Of a DNA stretch of 44,975 nt, positions 17,968-27,076 are shown one piece after another; position 1 is the stretch's first letter, and the number at the start of each line of letters is the position of its first letter. Source of the DNA: Bradyrhizobium sp. 139 (GTDB lineage Bacteria; Pseudomonadota; Alphaproteobacteria; Rhizobiales; Xanthobacteraceae); contig NZ_JADPKS010000019.1 in NCBI RefSeq assembly GCF_023074175.1, positions 1 through 44,975 on the forward strand, written 5' to 3'. The notes below the pieces were generated by a model. The model made no database searches, was not told the origin of the DNA, and was given only the letters and a program-made list of their open reading frames with translations. A program made the position numbers and the translations under genes.

Positions 17968-18258
17968 CCAGCAAGGCGCAGATGGTGCGCGCAATCTTAT
18001 TGGCGAACGTCACCGCTACGACTTTGACGGCCGTCTTTGCAGCATGGTCCGAATCCAGAGCGGGACTTTCAAGCCTCGCTTGCCAAGCTTGATGATTGAG
18101 GTCGCACCAACGATCAAGAGCGTCCGTATGCCGATTTCCACGCTTTGATACCGCCCCGAGCCTTTCTTTCCCGCCGCTCGACTGTGCCCTCGGCGTTAAC
18201 CCCGTCCAAGCTGCAAAATCTCGTGCAGCCGCAAAACCGCGAGCATCCAAGACCGATG
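17968..18258 (-). pseudogene. IS110-family transposase C-terminal fragment
   Basis: Minus-strand pieces read RGFAAARDFAAWTGLTPRAQ, SSGGKERLGAVSKRGNRH, then in another frame IRTLLIVGATSIIK, and again KVVAVTFANKIARTICALLV. This is the C-terminal domain of an IS110/IS1111 transposase with two frame changes. It is joined directly to IstB sequence on one side and IS256 sequence on the other. Confidence 0.65.
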
Positions 18259-18557
18259 TCCGAACGCCAGCGCCGCTACCAGTGCCTTCTCCGAGCGCTG
18301 ATAGCGTTGAACAGCTCGGTCGAGAACCGCCCCTGGCGGTCCTGCGGCGCCTTCAACTCGATCTTGCCCACCCGGGTGATCAGCGAGCGGGTGTAGTAGC
18401 CGGAGCGATAGCCCAGCCGCGTCTCGCCGCGCCCAGCGCCTCCGCCATCGCGGCTTCGAGAGCTTCCTGCACCGCACCCTGGATCAGCGGTTTCAGGATC
18501 CCTGTCCGACGCTAAAAGCTGTTTGACGGCAGAGCCATCCGTCCTAGTCTTCGTCAC
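18259..18557 (-). pseudogene. IS256-family transposase fragment
   Basis: The minus strand reads RLGYRSGYYTRSLITRVGKI and ELKAPQDRQGRFSTELF, then after a one-base shift RYQRSEKALVAALA. This is the N-terminal third of a mutator-type (IS256) transposase. It stops at the IS110 junction and lacks the DDE core. Confidence 0.7.
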
Positions 18558-18828
18558 GGTCGTGGTGGTCCTTGCTCCGCTATGGCGGTAATCTTCGCAA
18601 GCACCGGATTTATCGCTTCAGCCGCTCAGCTTTTGCAGAACCTTCCGCACACTACCACCGGCCATCCCGATACTGGTGGACAAGGTGGCGCAGCGGCAAT
18701 TCTCGTGTTCTGGAGCCGATTTACGACACGTACGTCTCGCCGTGCTTGTGCAGCGTCTGACCGGACGATCGGTCCAGGCTCCTTGCACAACCCGCGTAAC
18801 GGCTCATTGAGGAATCCGGCTAGCCGTA

Positions 18829-19524
18829 TCATCTTCGGCCCGGCCCTTGCGCAGGCAAGGCACCCTCCTGGCGCGGCATGTCTGAAGAGTACGGGCCTTC
18901 AGTTCGCCCATCCCGAACGATCGTCGCGGAGGCGCCACGATATAACATCAGCACAGATTCACGGGACGGCATCTCGACGGAGCGAGGTCGCGCCTGCGCC
19001 TCCGCCACAAGACCATTGAGCGTCTGATCCACGAGTGCGATGAAGCGTGGTGGACCGGACGCAAGGACTAGGCCATTTCCCGGTGCCGGTCTCATGATGT
19101 AGCGTTCGTCGGAAATGGCGAGCGCATCGAGGGTTGCCTTGAGCGCGTCGCAGCTGATTGAAGTTAGGAGAAGCAGACGAGTTTGCGCTTCCTTTGCGGT
19201 AGAGACGTAAAGCACGAGCCCATCGTAATACCATTGAAGATTGTAGAGTTGAGTCAGATGGTCAAGGAACTCGCGCGGTGGCAGGTCCGGCATGTGCCCG
19301 CGAATCCGACCCTTCACCTCGGCGCTGATGGTGACTTTAATATTGAGGTTGTTGCCGAATTCCTGCAGCGCGGCAGAAAGCTCCTGATCCAGAACCGTAT
19401 ACCGATAAGGGGTCGAGGGCAGCGACAGGGGAGCGCCGCGCGCGATCTGTATTCCGCCGGAAACGAAAACGGCGACACACAGAACTCCGTTCAAAACGTG
19501 CGGGATTATGGATCGGATGAGCAT
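18829..19524 (-). CDS. rhcC1: RhcC1 (NolW), N-terminal part of the split secretin
   Basis: A 231-aa exported protein: signal peptide (LNGVLCVAVFVSGGIQIARG), then N0/N1 secretin domains (YTVLDQELSAALQEFGNNL, VKGRIRGHMPDLPPREFLDH, YDGLVLYVSTAKEAQTRLL). The ring-forming C-terminal secretin domain is missing, as is normal for rhizobia, where the outer-membrane secretin is split between RhcC1 and RhcC2. Divergent from nopB, sharing a 170-bp intergenic region; I see no tts box on its own strand. Its 3' side runs into a 270-bp gap and then IS remnants, but the length is the usual one, so it looks intact. Confidence 0.88.
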   Translation of the reverse strand: MLIRSIIPHVLNGVLCVAVFVSGGIQIARGAPLSLPSTPYRYTVLDQELSAALQEFGNNLNIKVTISAEVKGRIRGHMPDLPPREFLDHLTQLYNLQWYYDGLVLYVSTAKEAQTRLLLLTSISCDALKATLDALAISDERYIMRPAPGNGLVLASGPPRFIALVDQTLNGLVAEAQARPRSVEMPSRESVLMLYRGASATIVRDGRTEGPYSSDMPRQEGALPAQGPGRR

Positions 19525-19612
19525 TCATGGTTCTCTTTGACTTAAACTAACAGGAGTACGTTTGGTACGTGAACGCGAAACGTGATCTTTAGATGACGAT
19601 GTGCGGGCGAAC

Positions 19613-19640
19613 TCGTCAGCTTGTCGTCAGCTGGCCTGTC
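19613..19640 (+). promoter_or_regulatory. tts box of the nopB-rhcU operon
   Basis: Core GTCAGCTTGTCGTCAGCT followed by GGCC. It fits the tts pattern with two changes in the central spacer and lies 51 bp from ATG 19692. Confidence 0.8.
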
Positions 19641-19691
19641 TAGGACATTAAGCCGCTAATCGGCTTGAACGGCTGGTCGTATCACATCTCG

Positions 19692-20189
19692 ATGAGAGCG
19701 AGTCTTTCCATGATGATGTTAGGCGCTGCGCCGATTTCTCACAATCTAGAAGGCCTGTCCAAGGCCTGTTCGGCAACAGCGGTCGACGAGCAGGTCCAGT
19801 TTCAGCAGAGTCTCTTGCAAGCGGCTTCGGTTCAAGACCTTGCGCCTCCAGTAACGGAAGCGGCGGCGGTTCCGCCGACATCCGAGGTATCGCGCGCAAC
19901 AACACAGGCGAGCCCGCTGGGCGATCGCATCCTCCAGAATCTTTCTGCGATGTATCCGGTCAATGCAGCTCCAAAAGGTACGGAGACCGGGTCGGCGTCG
20001 GAGCCCCTTTTGCTGCAACCGGGCAAAGCGGAAGCAGGTGTGCCGGGCGCCCCCAGTGGCGCAGGTGACTTCGAGGCGATGTTGGCGAATCTGAAGGATG
20101 TTTCTGACAGCGTCATCCAGGTAACACTCATTTCAAATGGCGTCGGTAGCCTCGGTTCATCTCTGAACAAGCTGATATCGGCGGGCTGA
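19692..20189 (+). CDS. nopB: NopB, secreted pilus-associated / inner-rod-like protein
   Basis: 165 aa from ATG 19692; a TTG at 19665 and an ATG at 19710 (MMMLGAAPISHNLEG) are alternatives, and none has a strong ribosome site. The C-terminal helix (DFEAMLANLKDVSDSVIQVT, then SNGVGSLGSSLNKLI) resembles T3SS inner-rod (SctI) tails. In rhizobia NopB is secreted, found with surface pili and needed for effector delivery. First gene of the long T3SS operon, directly behind its tts box; the stop is immediately followed by the rhcJ GTG. Confidence 0.85.
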   Translation: MRASLSMMMLGAAPISHNLEGLSKACSATAVDEQVQFQQSLLQAASVQDLAPPVTEAAAVPPTSEVSRATTQASPLGDRILQNLSAMYPVNAAPKGTETGSASEPLLLQPGKAEAGVPGAPSGAGDFEAMLANLKDVSDSVIQVTLISNGVGSLGSSLNKLISAG

Positions 20190-21065
20190 GTGGGGCGAAT
20201 GATTGGTTTAATCGATCGCGAAAGCGGTCAGGCGCGCCCATTCCGCAAGCGGCTTCAACTTCTGGCTCTGCTGCCGCTCCTGCTTCTCCTGGTTGGTTGC
20301 AAAGCCGATCTCTACACGAAAGTTCAGGAGCGTGAGGCCAATGAGATGCTTGCGGTCCTCCTCAAGAATGGGGTCGATGCGCTCCGCGTTGCTGCTAAGG
20401 ACGGGACTATCACGATCCAGGTCGAGCAGACTCAGATTGCTTCCGCAATCGACCTGCTGAATGGCGAAGGGTTGCCGCGCCACGCTTTCAAGAGTCTAGG
20501 CGAAGTGTTCAGCGCGGCGGGTCTGATTGCTTCGCCGATCGAGGAGCGCGCCCGTTACGTCTATGCGCTGAGCGAGGAATTATCTCGCACGATCAGTGAT
20601 ATCGATGGTGTCCTCTCGGCGCGCGTCCACGTTGTTCTGCCAAAGAACGACCTGTTGCGACGTGACACCACGCCATCTTCGGCGTCGGTTTTCATCCGGC
20701 ATGACTCGAGGGCAAATCTCTCAATCTTGCTGCCGCAGATTAAAATGCTCGTCGCCAACAGCATCGAGGGCTTATCCTATGACAAGGTGGCTGTTGTTTT
20801 CGTCTCAGTCGAGCGGCCCGCACTAGAGCCGCGACCGGCGGCTGCGGCTGGTTTCGCCCAAGCATCTGGAATCATTTCAACGCCATTGGTTGCGGTTGGC
20901 ATGGGTCTCGGCGGGTCGGTATTCGGCGTGCTATCCTGCGTCTTGCTGAGCGCTCGTGGACGTCAGCGCAGGCAATCATCTCAGAAAGTTAGCGCGGTTG
21001 GTGGGCGCTCGGGTGTCTCTGCTATCGAGATGATTCGCAAAGCGACTAAGCCTAATGCGGCGTAG
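20190..21065 (+). CDS. rhcJ: RhcJ (NolT, SctJ) inner-membrane ring lipoprotein
   Basis: 291 aa. Signal peptide with lipobox LLLLLVGC (Cys37 from the GTG), then the two ring-building domains of SctJ/FliF (YTKVQEREANEMLAVLLKNG; GEVFSAAGLIASPIEERARY; SDIDGVLSARVHVVLPKND), and a C-terminal membrane span (GMGLGGSVFGVLSCVLLSAR). It forms the inner ring of the basal body with the SctD-like protein. GTG 20190 abuts the nopB stop; ATG 20199 is an in-frame alternative. Confidence 0.93.
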   Translation: MGRMIGLIDRESGQARPFRKRLQLLALLPLLLLLVGCKADLYTKVQEREANEMLAVLLKNGVDALRVAAKDGTITIQVEQTQIASAIDLLNGEGLPRHAFKSLGEVFSAAGLIASPIEERARYVYALSEELSRTISDIDGVLSARVHVVLPKNDLLRRDTTPSSASVFIRHDSRANLSILLPQIKMLVANSIEGLSYDKVAVVFVSVERPALEPRPAAAAGFAQASGIISTPLVAVGMGLGGSVFGVLSCVLLSARGRQRRQSSQKVSAVGGRSGVSAIEMIRKATKPNAA

Positions 21066-21711
21066 TGTGGTATCCGACATGACGAGACCGAATCCGTCTG
21101 CCGAGCGGCATGATCCGCTGAAATTAGCCTCTGTAGGTATTCGTAAGCTTGCTGCCACGATTCATCCGACCCGCCTTGCCGCGCGTCTTGACGCGAACCT
21201 CTCGGCCGCGACGTTGGTGCGACTGCAGAAGAGTCCTAGGCTGCAGATAAGACTGCAAGCGTTGCTGCTTGAAGATGAAATGGGCATGAACGGAAGTGAC
21301 TTCGGGCCAGACCTTCTCCTCGGGCATGATCCGAGCAGGGCTGCCCTGCTCGCCGGCGGCATTTGGCATGCCCGTTCGCTGACAAGGCTGATTTCAAAGC
21401 ACGATGTCGCCGTTCTGGTCGAGCGCGTCGGCACCGAGGTGCAGGCTTTCGGGATCCGACATGCAGCGCATGCGGTTTCGACCAGATTAATTGCTGATCC
21501 TCAACAACTCGCGCTAGGGATTGAAGACGATGGACATGCCTGCCTCGGCGCTTGGCTCGATGAAGCGTCAACGCTTGATTGCCGCCGCGTGCTTCTACGC
21601 CTAGTTGTCGGAACGGCCGCCGACAATCCGGCGACTGAACACCGCGATGCCGCGGGCCAATTGTTTTCGCCGGTGTTGGCCCATTTGGCGAGGGAGGCCC
21701 CAGCGGGATGA
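21055..21711 (+). CDS. nolU: NolU, cytoplasmic T3SS accessory protein (SctK-like)
   Basis: 218 aa, no membrane span. ATG 21055 overlaps rhcJ by 11 bases; ATG 21079 is an alternative. The order rhcJ-nolU-nolV-rhcN marks it as NolU, by position equivalent to SctK, which in other systems connects the cytoplasmic sorting platform to the inner ring. Sequence conservation of this class is low; GIWHARSLTRLISKHDVAVL and AACRL-type helical segments are all that stands out. It ends in an ATGA overlap with nolV. Confidence 0.85.
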   Translation: MRRSVVSDMTRPNPSAERHDPLKLASVGIRKLAATIHPTRLAARLDANLSAATLVRLQKSPRLQIRLQALLLEDEMGMNGSDFGPDLLLGHDPSRAALLAGGIWHARSLTRLISKHDVAVLVERVGTEVQAFGIRHAAHAVSTRLIADPQQLALGIEDDGHACLGAWLDEASTLDCRRVLLRLVVGTAADNPATEHRDAAGQLFSPVLAHLAREAPAG

Positions 21712-22328
21712 CAGACGACGAAACTGCGCCGCCGGTCGCTCCGCACATCCGCCCGCTTGGGCCACTCATAGCGGCGAGGGATCTCGAGATTTGGCAGAGC
21801 GCCCTCGAGGCACGCGCCGTGGCCGAGCGCAATCTGAAGCGGGTTCGCGGCTGGGCGCGCAGAGCTTATCAGAAGGAGCGTGCGCGCGGCCATGCTGAGG
21901 GGGTGAGGGCCGGCGCCGAGGAAATGGCACAGCTGGTCGCGCAGGCTGCCTCGGAAGTGGCACGACGAAAGGCCGTTTTGGAGCAGGAACTGTCAGCGCT
22001 CGTGATGGACATCGTAACTGATCTACTGGGCGATTTCGATCCCGGCGAGATGTTGGTGAGGACGGTTCGTCACACGATTTCGCACAGATATGGCGGGGCG
22101 AAACTGTCCCTTCATGCGTCCCCCATGGATGCTGATGCGCTTACGCGCGAATTTGCTGCCTGCGACGGACGGGAGGACCGGCCGGCAGTCCGAATTATTC
22201 CGGACCCGGCGCTGTCAGCGAACGAATGCGTGCTGTGGAGCGAATTTGGCAATATCCATCTCGGACTTGACGCGCAGCTCCGCGCACTGCGTTTGGGCTT
22301 TGGGTTAGATCATGAGGCAGACGAATAG
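21708..22328 (+). CDS. nolV: RhcL (NolV, SctL) ATPase stator
   Basis: 206 aa. The middle is a charged helix (YQKERARGHAEGVRAGAEEM, LVAQAASEVARRKAVLEQEL) followed by a compact C-terminal domain (DPGEMLVRTVRHTISHRYGG), the layout of FliH/SctL peripheral stalk proteins that bind and restrain the RhcN ATPase. ATGA overlap with nolU at 21708 and a one-base overlap of its TAG with the rhcN GTG indicate tight coupling with both neighbours. Confidence 0.9.
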   Translation: MTDDETAPPVAPHIRPLGPLIAARDLEIWQSALEARAVAERNLKRVRGWARRAYQKERARGHAEGVRAGAEEMAQLVAQAASEVARRKAVLEQELSALVMDIVTDLLGDFDPGEMLVRTVRHTISHRYGGAKLSLHASPMDADALTREFAACDGREDRPAVRIIPDPALSANECVLWSEFGNIHLGLDAQLRALRLGFGLDHEADE

Positions 22329-23686
22329 TGACGGCGCCGAGACCAAACCATAGCTGTCCTGATGGAGATGGGACTCTGCACGCGGCGCTGGCGCGTCTGC
22401 GAACTACGGCAAGCCATGTGGACACGCGTGCCGTACGCGGGCGGATCACGCGTGCGATCGGCACGTTGATTCATGCAGTTTTGCCGGATGCTCGTATTGG
22501 AGAAGTTTGTGTGCTCAAGGATCCGCGCACCGGATGGTCGCTTGAGGCTGAGGTGATCGGTCTGTTGCAGGACGGCGTATTGCTGACGCCGATCGGTGAC
22601 CTGCAAGGCATGTCCGGCCGCGCAGAAGTCGTTGCCACTGGCCGAATGCACGAAGTGCCGGTCGGCCCCAATTTGCTTGGCCGGGTGATCGACAGCTTCG
22701 GCCGTCCACTCGATGGCAAGGGCGCAGTCAAAGCCGTGGAGACGCGTCCGCTGCGCGGCAAAGCGCCAAATCCAATGACGAGGTGCATCATCGATCGCCC
22801 TCTGCCACTCGGTGTTCGCGCCTTGGATGGTCTTCTGACATGCGGCGAGGGCCAGCGCATCGGCATTTATGGAGAGCCTGGTGGCGGCAAGTCGACGTTA
22901 TTGTCGCAGATCGTAAAAGGCGCGGTCGCTGACGTGACCGTGGTTGCGCTGATAGGCGAGCGTGGACGCGAAGTGCGTGAATTCATCGAGCGGCATCTTG
23001 GGGAGACTGCCCTCCGCCGCACGGTCGTCGTCGTTGAGACCTCCGATCGCTCAGCGACGGAGCGGGCGCAATGTGCTTATACGGCAACCGCGCTCGCCGA
23101 ATATTTTCGCGAACAAGGCCTGCGCGTCGTTCTGATGATGGATTCATTGACGCGATTTAGCCGCGCTATGCGCGAGATCGGGCTTGCTGCCGGTGAGCCA
23201 CCGACCCGCCGGGGCTTTCCTCCCTCTGTCTTTGCAATGTTGCCAGGTTTGCTGGAGCGCGCTGGTATGAGTGAGCGTGGCTCAATCACGGCCTTCTATA
23301 CCGTGCTTGTGGAAGGTGACGGCACGGGCGATCCAATCGCCGAGGAAACGCGTGGCATTCTCGATGGTCATATCGTTCTTTCACGCTCTCTCGCGGCGCG
23401 GGCGCATTTCCCCGCCATCGATGTACTGTCGAGCCGCAGCCGCGTCATGGATGCCGTCGTATCTGCACCGCATCGCAAGGCAGCATCCCTCTTCCGTGAT
23501 CTTATCTCCCGTCATGCAGAGGCCGAATTTTTGATCAAGGTTGGCGAATACAAGCAAGGCAGCGATCCGCTGACGGACCGAGCTGTCGCTTCGATCGATG
23601 ATCTGCGCGAGTTTTTACGCCAGGGTGAAAACGATGCGTCCACTTTTGAGGAAACCGTCACATGGATGTGCCGTCTGACCGCATGA
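22328..23686 (+). CDS. rhcN: RhcN (SctN) T3SS ATPase
   Basis: 452 aa, GTG start sharing its G with the nolV stop. Walker A GEPGGGKSTL lies near residues 182-191 and Walker B LRVVLMMDSLTRFSRAMRE about 80 residues later; GERGREVREFIE and the FPPSVFAMLPGLLERAG stretch are typical of F1-like T3SS ATPases. It forms the cytoplasmic hexamer that strips chaperones and unfolds substrates. All key residues are present. Confidence 0.97.
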   Translation: MTAPRPNHSCPDGDGTLHAALARLRTTASHVDTRAVRGRITRAIGTLIHAVLPDARIGEVCVLKDPRTGWSLEAEVIGLLQDGVLLTPIGDLQGMSGRAEVVATGRMHEVPVGPNLLGRVIDSFGRPLDGKGAVKAVETRPLRGKAPNPMTRCIIDRPLPLGVRALDGLLTCGEGQRIGIYGEPGGGKSTLLSQIVKGAVADVTVVALIGERGREVREFIERHLGETALRRTVVVVETSDRSATERAQCAYTATALAEYFREQGLRVVLMMDSLTRFSRAMREIGLAAGEPPTRRGFPPSVFAMLPGLLERAGMSERGSITAFYTVLVEGDGTGDPIAEETRGILDGHIVLSRSLAARAHFPAIDVLSSRSRVMDAVVSAPHRKAASLFRDLISRHAEAEFLIKVGEYKQGSDPLTDRAVASIDDLREFLRQGENDASTFEETVTWMCRLTA

Positions 23687-24195
23687 GCTGCATGCACGTT
23701 TCGAGCTTGCGGCGCGTGAAGGATATGCGCGAGCGTAGTGCTCGTAGTGAGTTGTCCAATATGGAAGCCAAGCGTCATATCGCGACCTCGGCCGCGGAGC
23801 ACGCATGGCAGGAACTTGCAATTGCTGAAAAGCATCATACAGAGGCCCAGGCCGAGGTTTACCAACAGTTGATGTCGGTCGGTACCTTGTCCGTCGTTGA
23901 ACTCGAACATTGCCAGCTCACCCTTGAGAGGCTCGCGATTGAGATCACCTCGAAACGCCGCACACTTGAGGAGGCGCGTATCGCTCAAAAGCAGGCCGAG
24001 ACAGCGGCATCCGAGAGGCGTGCGCACTGGGCGAAGCGTTCCGCAGCGACTCATAAATGGCGACAAATCGAGACCGACGTCCGGCGTGCGGCCGATACCC
24101 ATTCGGAAGTAACAGCCGAGCTAGAGGCTGATGATGAAGTCTTGCTTCGCCATGGGAGGGGTTTGTCCACGCCGGCGGCGGGCGGTGCAATTTGA
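23683..24195 (+). CDS. rhcZ: RhcZ (Y4yJ, SctO) central stalk protein
   Basis: 170 aa if started at ATG 23683, which forms an ATGA overlap with the rhcN stop; ATG 23662 in the same frame would add 7 residues. The protein is almost wholly helical and charged (RVKDMRERSARSELSN, HCQLTLERLAIEITSKRRTL), as expected of the FliJ/SctO coiled coil that inserts into the ATPase ring and contacts SctV. Its place between sctN and sctQ is the standard one. It overlaps rhcQ by ATGA at the 3' end. Confidence 0.85.
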   Translation: MSCMHVSSLRRVKDMRERSARSELSNMEAKRHIATSAAEHAWQELAIAEKHHTEAQAEVYQQLMSVGTLSVVELEHCQLTLERLAIEITSKRRTLEEARIAQKQAETAASERRAHWAKRSAATHKWRQIETDVRRAADTHSEVTAELEADDEVLLRHGRGLSTPAAGGAI

Positions 24196-25307
24196 TGACC
24201 GCTAGTCCAGTTGGGAAGCAAATGCGCTGCCCTGTACAGCCGCCTCCTGCAACTCGCGCGGACGCATACGCGAAGTACGAGCCGACCCAGCGTCTAACGC
24301 AGAGTCTCGTCTCGTGGCTCAACAGAAACGTGCGGCCCTCCGCCTCTTTGCGGAGTAGCCTTTGCGACAAGCCGCTATCGGTGCGACTGGAACGACTTGT
24401 GTGGCAGGAGGAACCTCCGGCTCTGTCGATGCTCGATTGCGTTTGGGGCCTCGGCGATGATGCGCTCGTGTTGTCGATACCGCATGCGCTTGCCGAGGCC
24501 TTGATCTCGACAGTACAGAGTGGCCTAGCTTTACTTTCCGAGCCAAGTCGTTCCCTGGTTCTCGAACTTGCACTTGAACCGTTGCTCGCGCGCCTGGAGA
24601 CTGAGACAGAGCAGCAACTGCGACTCCTTCATGTTGGAAAGGCCGAGAAGAACGGGCCTTATATCGAACTCGACATCATCTACGGTCCGGTCAGGGGCAA
24701 AGGTCGCCTATTTCTTTTCTCGCCTCTTGATGGACCGATACCGCCGGCGTTCCGCGCCTTAGGCGGGCTGCTCGGCCAATTGCCGCGACAGTTGTGTGAG
24801 GTCTCCGCACAGTTACCCGTTACGGTTGCAGGAGAGATCGGCTCCCTCCGGGCGTCAGCCTCGCTTCTTCGCAAAACGCGTAAGGGCGACGCTTTGTTGC
24901 CGGATGTAACGCCATTCGCCCGCGGTCAGATCATCCTCACTGCGGGCCGGTTATGGACCGCGGCAGATGTCACTGGCAACCGCCTGATCCTGCACGGACC
25001 GTTTCGCTTGCGGCCGCGCCCTCTGGAGTATGCGCATATGACGACACTACCCGGTTCACAGCAGCCGCCTTCGGAAGCCGATCTTGACGATATTGAGATT
25101 TCGCTTGTCTTTGAATGCGGCCGCTGGCCCATCACGCTGGGAGCCTTGAGAAGCATCAGCAAAGGATATGTATTCGAACTTGGCCGGCCGGTCGACGGCC
25201 CGGTCGATATCCTCGCAAACGGCGTACGTATCGGGAGTGGCGACATAGTACGTATTGGGGACGAGCTCGGCGTTAGACTGCGTGGCGGGTTAGCGGGTAA
25301 TGACTAA
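24192..25307 (+). CDS. rhcQ: RhcQ (SctQ) cytoplasmic ring protein
   Basis: 371 aa. The C-terminal 70 residues form the SpoA/FliN domain (LDDIEISLVFECGRWPITL, GYVFELGRPVDGPVDILANG, RIGDELGVRL). A middle segment KGRLFLFSPLDG may be the first SpoA module. SctQ builds the sorting platform pods together with SctK and SctL. An internal start producing a short SpoA form is known in other systems; ATG 25038 (MTTLPGSQQPPSEADLDDIE) in frame could serve that role here, which is inference only. Confidence 0.92.
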   Translation: MMTASPVGKQMRCPVQPPPATRADAYAKYEPTQRLTQSLVSWLNRNVRPSASLRSSLCDKPLSVRLERLVWQEEPPALSMLDCVWGLGDDALVLSIPHALAEALISTVQSGLALLSEPSRSLVLELALEPLLARLETETEQQLRLLHVGKAEKNGPYIELDIIYGPVRGKGRLFLFSPLDGPIPPAFRALGGLLGQLPRQLCEVSAQLPVTVAGEIGSLRASASLLRKTRKGDALLPDVTPFARGQIILTAGRLWTAADVTGNRLILHGPFRLRPRPLEYAHMTTLPGSQQPPSEADLDDIEISLVFECGRWPITLGALRSISKGYVFELGRPVDGPVDILANGVRIGSGDIVRIGDELGVRLRGGLAGND

Positions 25308-25965
25308 CATTGAACCAGCAATACTGCCGCTTCTTGCGGTCACGGCCGCGCTCGGCTTGTTGGTCTTCGCTGTCGTCACGACCACGGCGTTCGTAAAGGT
25401 ATCTGTCGTTCTCTTCCTCGTTCGCAATGCGCTTGGGACCCAGTCGATTCCACCGAACATCGTTCTATACGGCGCAGCATTGATGCTCACCGCCTTCACG
25501 AGCGCCCCCGTCTTTGAGCAGAGCTACAATCGAGTCGCCGATTTGCAGCTCCGCTATCAAACGCTCGAGGATTGGGTAGCCGCTGCGAAAGTTGGGCAGG
25601 AGCCGCTGCGAGGCTATCTCAAGAACTTCACCAATGAAGAACAGCGAGACTTCTTCCTGTCCTCGACCGAACGTGTCTGGCCGGAAGAGATGCGCGGCAG
25701 AGCCACAGCCGATGATTTTGTCATTCTCGTCCCATCTTTTCTAATCTCAGAACTCAAGCGTGCCTTCGAAATCGGGTTTTTACTATACCTTCCGTTTATC
25801 ACTATCGATCTGATCGTAACGACCATTCTGATGGCCATGGGCATGTCAATGGTGTCTCCGACAGTGATCTCAGTTCCTTTCAAGCTGTTTCTATTCGTGG
25901 CGATTGACGGCTGGTCGCGGCTTATGCACGGGCTAGTGCTGAGCTATACAACACCTGGAGGGTGA
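25300..25965 (+). CDS. rhcR: RhcR (SctR) export-gate protein
   Basis: 221 aa, overlapping rhcQ by 8 bases. Four membrane segments (AVTAALGLLVFAVVTTTAF; IVLYGAALMLTAF; IGFLLYLPFITIDLIVTTIL; the C-terminal FKLFLFVAIDGWSRLMHG) and the conserved ILVPSFLISELKRAFEIGF region place it in the FliP/SctR family. It forms the core of the export channel with RhcS and RhcT. Confidence 0.95.
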   Translation: MTNIEPAILPLLAVTAALGLLVFAVVTTTAFVKVSVVLFLVRNALGTQSIPPNIVLYGAALMLTAFTSAPVFEQSYNRVADLQLRYQTLEDWVAAAKVGQEPLRGYLKNFTNEEQRDFFLSSTERVWPEEMRGRATADDFVILVPSFLISELKRAFEIGFLLYLPFITIDLIVTTILMAMGMSMVSPTVISVPFKLFLFVAIDGWSRLMHGLVLSYTTPGG

Positions 25966-25967
25966 GC

Positions 25968-26243
25968 ATGGATGAGGCCACTATTCTCCCTTATATGAGC
26001 CGATCACTGGTGCTTTTCATGACCTGGGTTCTGCCTCCGCTCATTGCAGCGGCGGTCGCCGAAACCGTCATCGGCATCATCCAGGCGGCAACGCAGATCC
26101 AAGATCAGACATTGCCACTGACTGTGAAGCTTTTGGTCATTGTTGGGATTATAGGTTTGTTTGCTCCGGTGCTGAGCGCCCCGCTCATCGAACAAGCCAA
26201 GCAGATCTTCACTGATTTTCCCGCGCTCACGACGGGCTACTAG
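25968..26243 (+). CDS. rhcS: RhcS (SctS) export-gate protein
   Basis: 91 aa with two membrane helices ([40 protein letters not shown]) separated by the conserved loop with [13 protein letters not shown]. This is FliQ/SctS. GTG 25962 overlaps the rhcR stop, but ATG 25968 has GGAGG at a 6-base spacing and gives the expected N-terminus MDEATI. Confidence 0.95.
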   Translation: MDEATILPYMSRSLVLFMTWVLPPLIAAAVAETVIGIIQAATQIQDQTLPLTVKLLVIVGIIGLFAPVLSAPLIEQAKQIFTDFPALTTGY

Positions 26244-26254
26244 CAGCCGCCGTC

Positions 26255-27076
26255 ATGTATGATCTGTCAACCACCGACGCGCAAAGTCTGATCCAGGCGA
26301 CCATCGAACTCGTCGTTGCTGCCGGCCTTGGTGCGGGCCGCCCCGTGGGCATTATGCTGGTGCTTCCGGTATTTACGCGTCCGCAGATCGGCGGCCTGAT
26401 CCGCGGTTGCCTGGCCGTTGCGCTCGAACTACCATACTTGGCGCACATCGCCGATGGCCTGAAGGAGCTAGATCCGGACACCCGTCTGCTCAAGATCCCG
26501 CTACTCGGTCTTAAGGAGACGTGTGTCGGCCTGCTGATCGGCGCCCTGCTCAGTATTCCCCTCTGGAGTCTTCAGGCCGTCGGCGAGTTCATCGACGCGC
26601 AACGGGGCATCAGCAGCGTGGTCACTCCCGCCGATCCCGCGACACGCAGTCAGGCTTCGGCGACGGGACTGCTTATCGGTACCACCGCGATCACGATCTT
26701 CGTCGTATCGGGGGGCCTGCAAACCATGATCAGCGGGCTTTACGGCAGCTATCTGGTTTGGCCGGCTTATCAGCTTGGACCCACGCTGAGCATGCAAGGG
26801 ACACTGGAGTTGTGGGGCGTGCTCGACAGCATCATACGTACCGCCGTCCTGGTCTCTGGACCTGTGGTAGCTTTCCTCTTGCTGGCCGACATATCAGCGC
26901 TCCTGCTCGGGCGCTTTGCGCCGCAATTCAACCCGCGGGACCTATCTTTGACGATCAAGAATATAGGCTTTGCGATCGTCATGGTCACTTATACGATCTA
27001 TCTCATCGAATACATGCAATCGGAAATCATGCAGTCGAGCCGAGAGCTGGAGAGGCTTGAAAGGAAACTGAAGTGA
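26255..27076 (+). CDS. rhcT: RhcT (SctT) export-gate protein
   Basis: 273 aa, mostly hydrophobic, of the FliR/SctT family: [55 protein letters not shown] and [20 protein letters not shown] are characteristic. Its stop TGA overlaps the rhcU GTG (GTGA). It completes the SctRST gate. Confidence 0.95.
   Translation: MYDLSTTDAQSLIQATIELVVAAGLGAGRPVGIMLVLPVFTRPQIGGLIRGCLAVALELPYLAHIADGLKELDPDTRLLKIPLLGLKETCVGLLIGALLSIPLWSLQAVGEFIDAQRGISSVVTPADPATRSQASATGLLIGTTAITIFVVSGGLQTMISGLYGSYLVWPAYQLGPTLSMQGTLELWGVLDSIIRTAVLVSGPVVAFLLLADISALLLGRFAPQFNPRDLSLTIKNIGFAIVMVTYTIYLIEYMQSEIMQSSRELERLERKLK

Noticed and set aside
17444..18250. 268-aa minus-strand protein
   Set aside because: It is a chance fusion of IS110 and IstB fragments plus out-of-frame sequence, not a gene.
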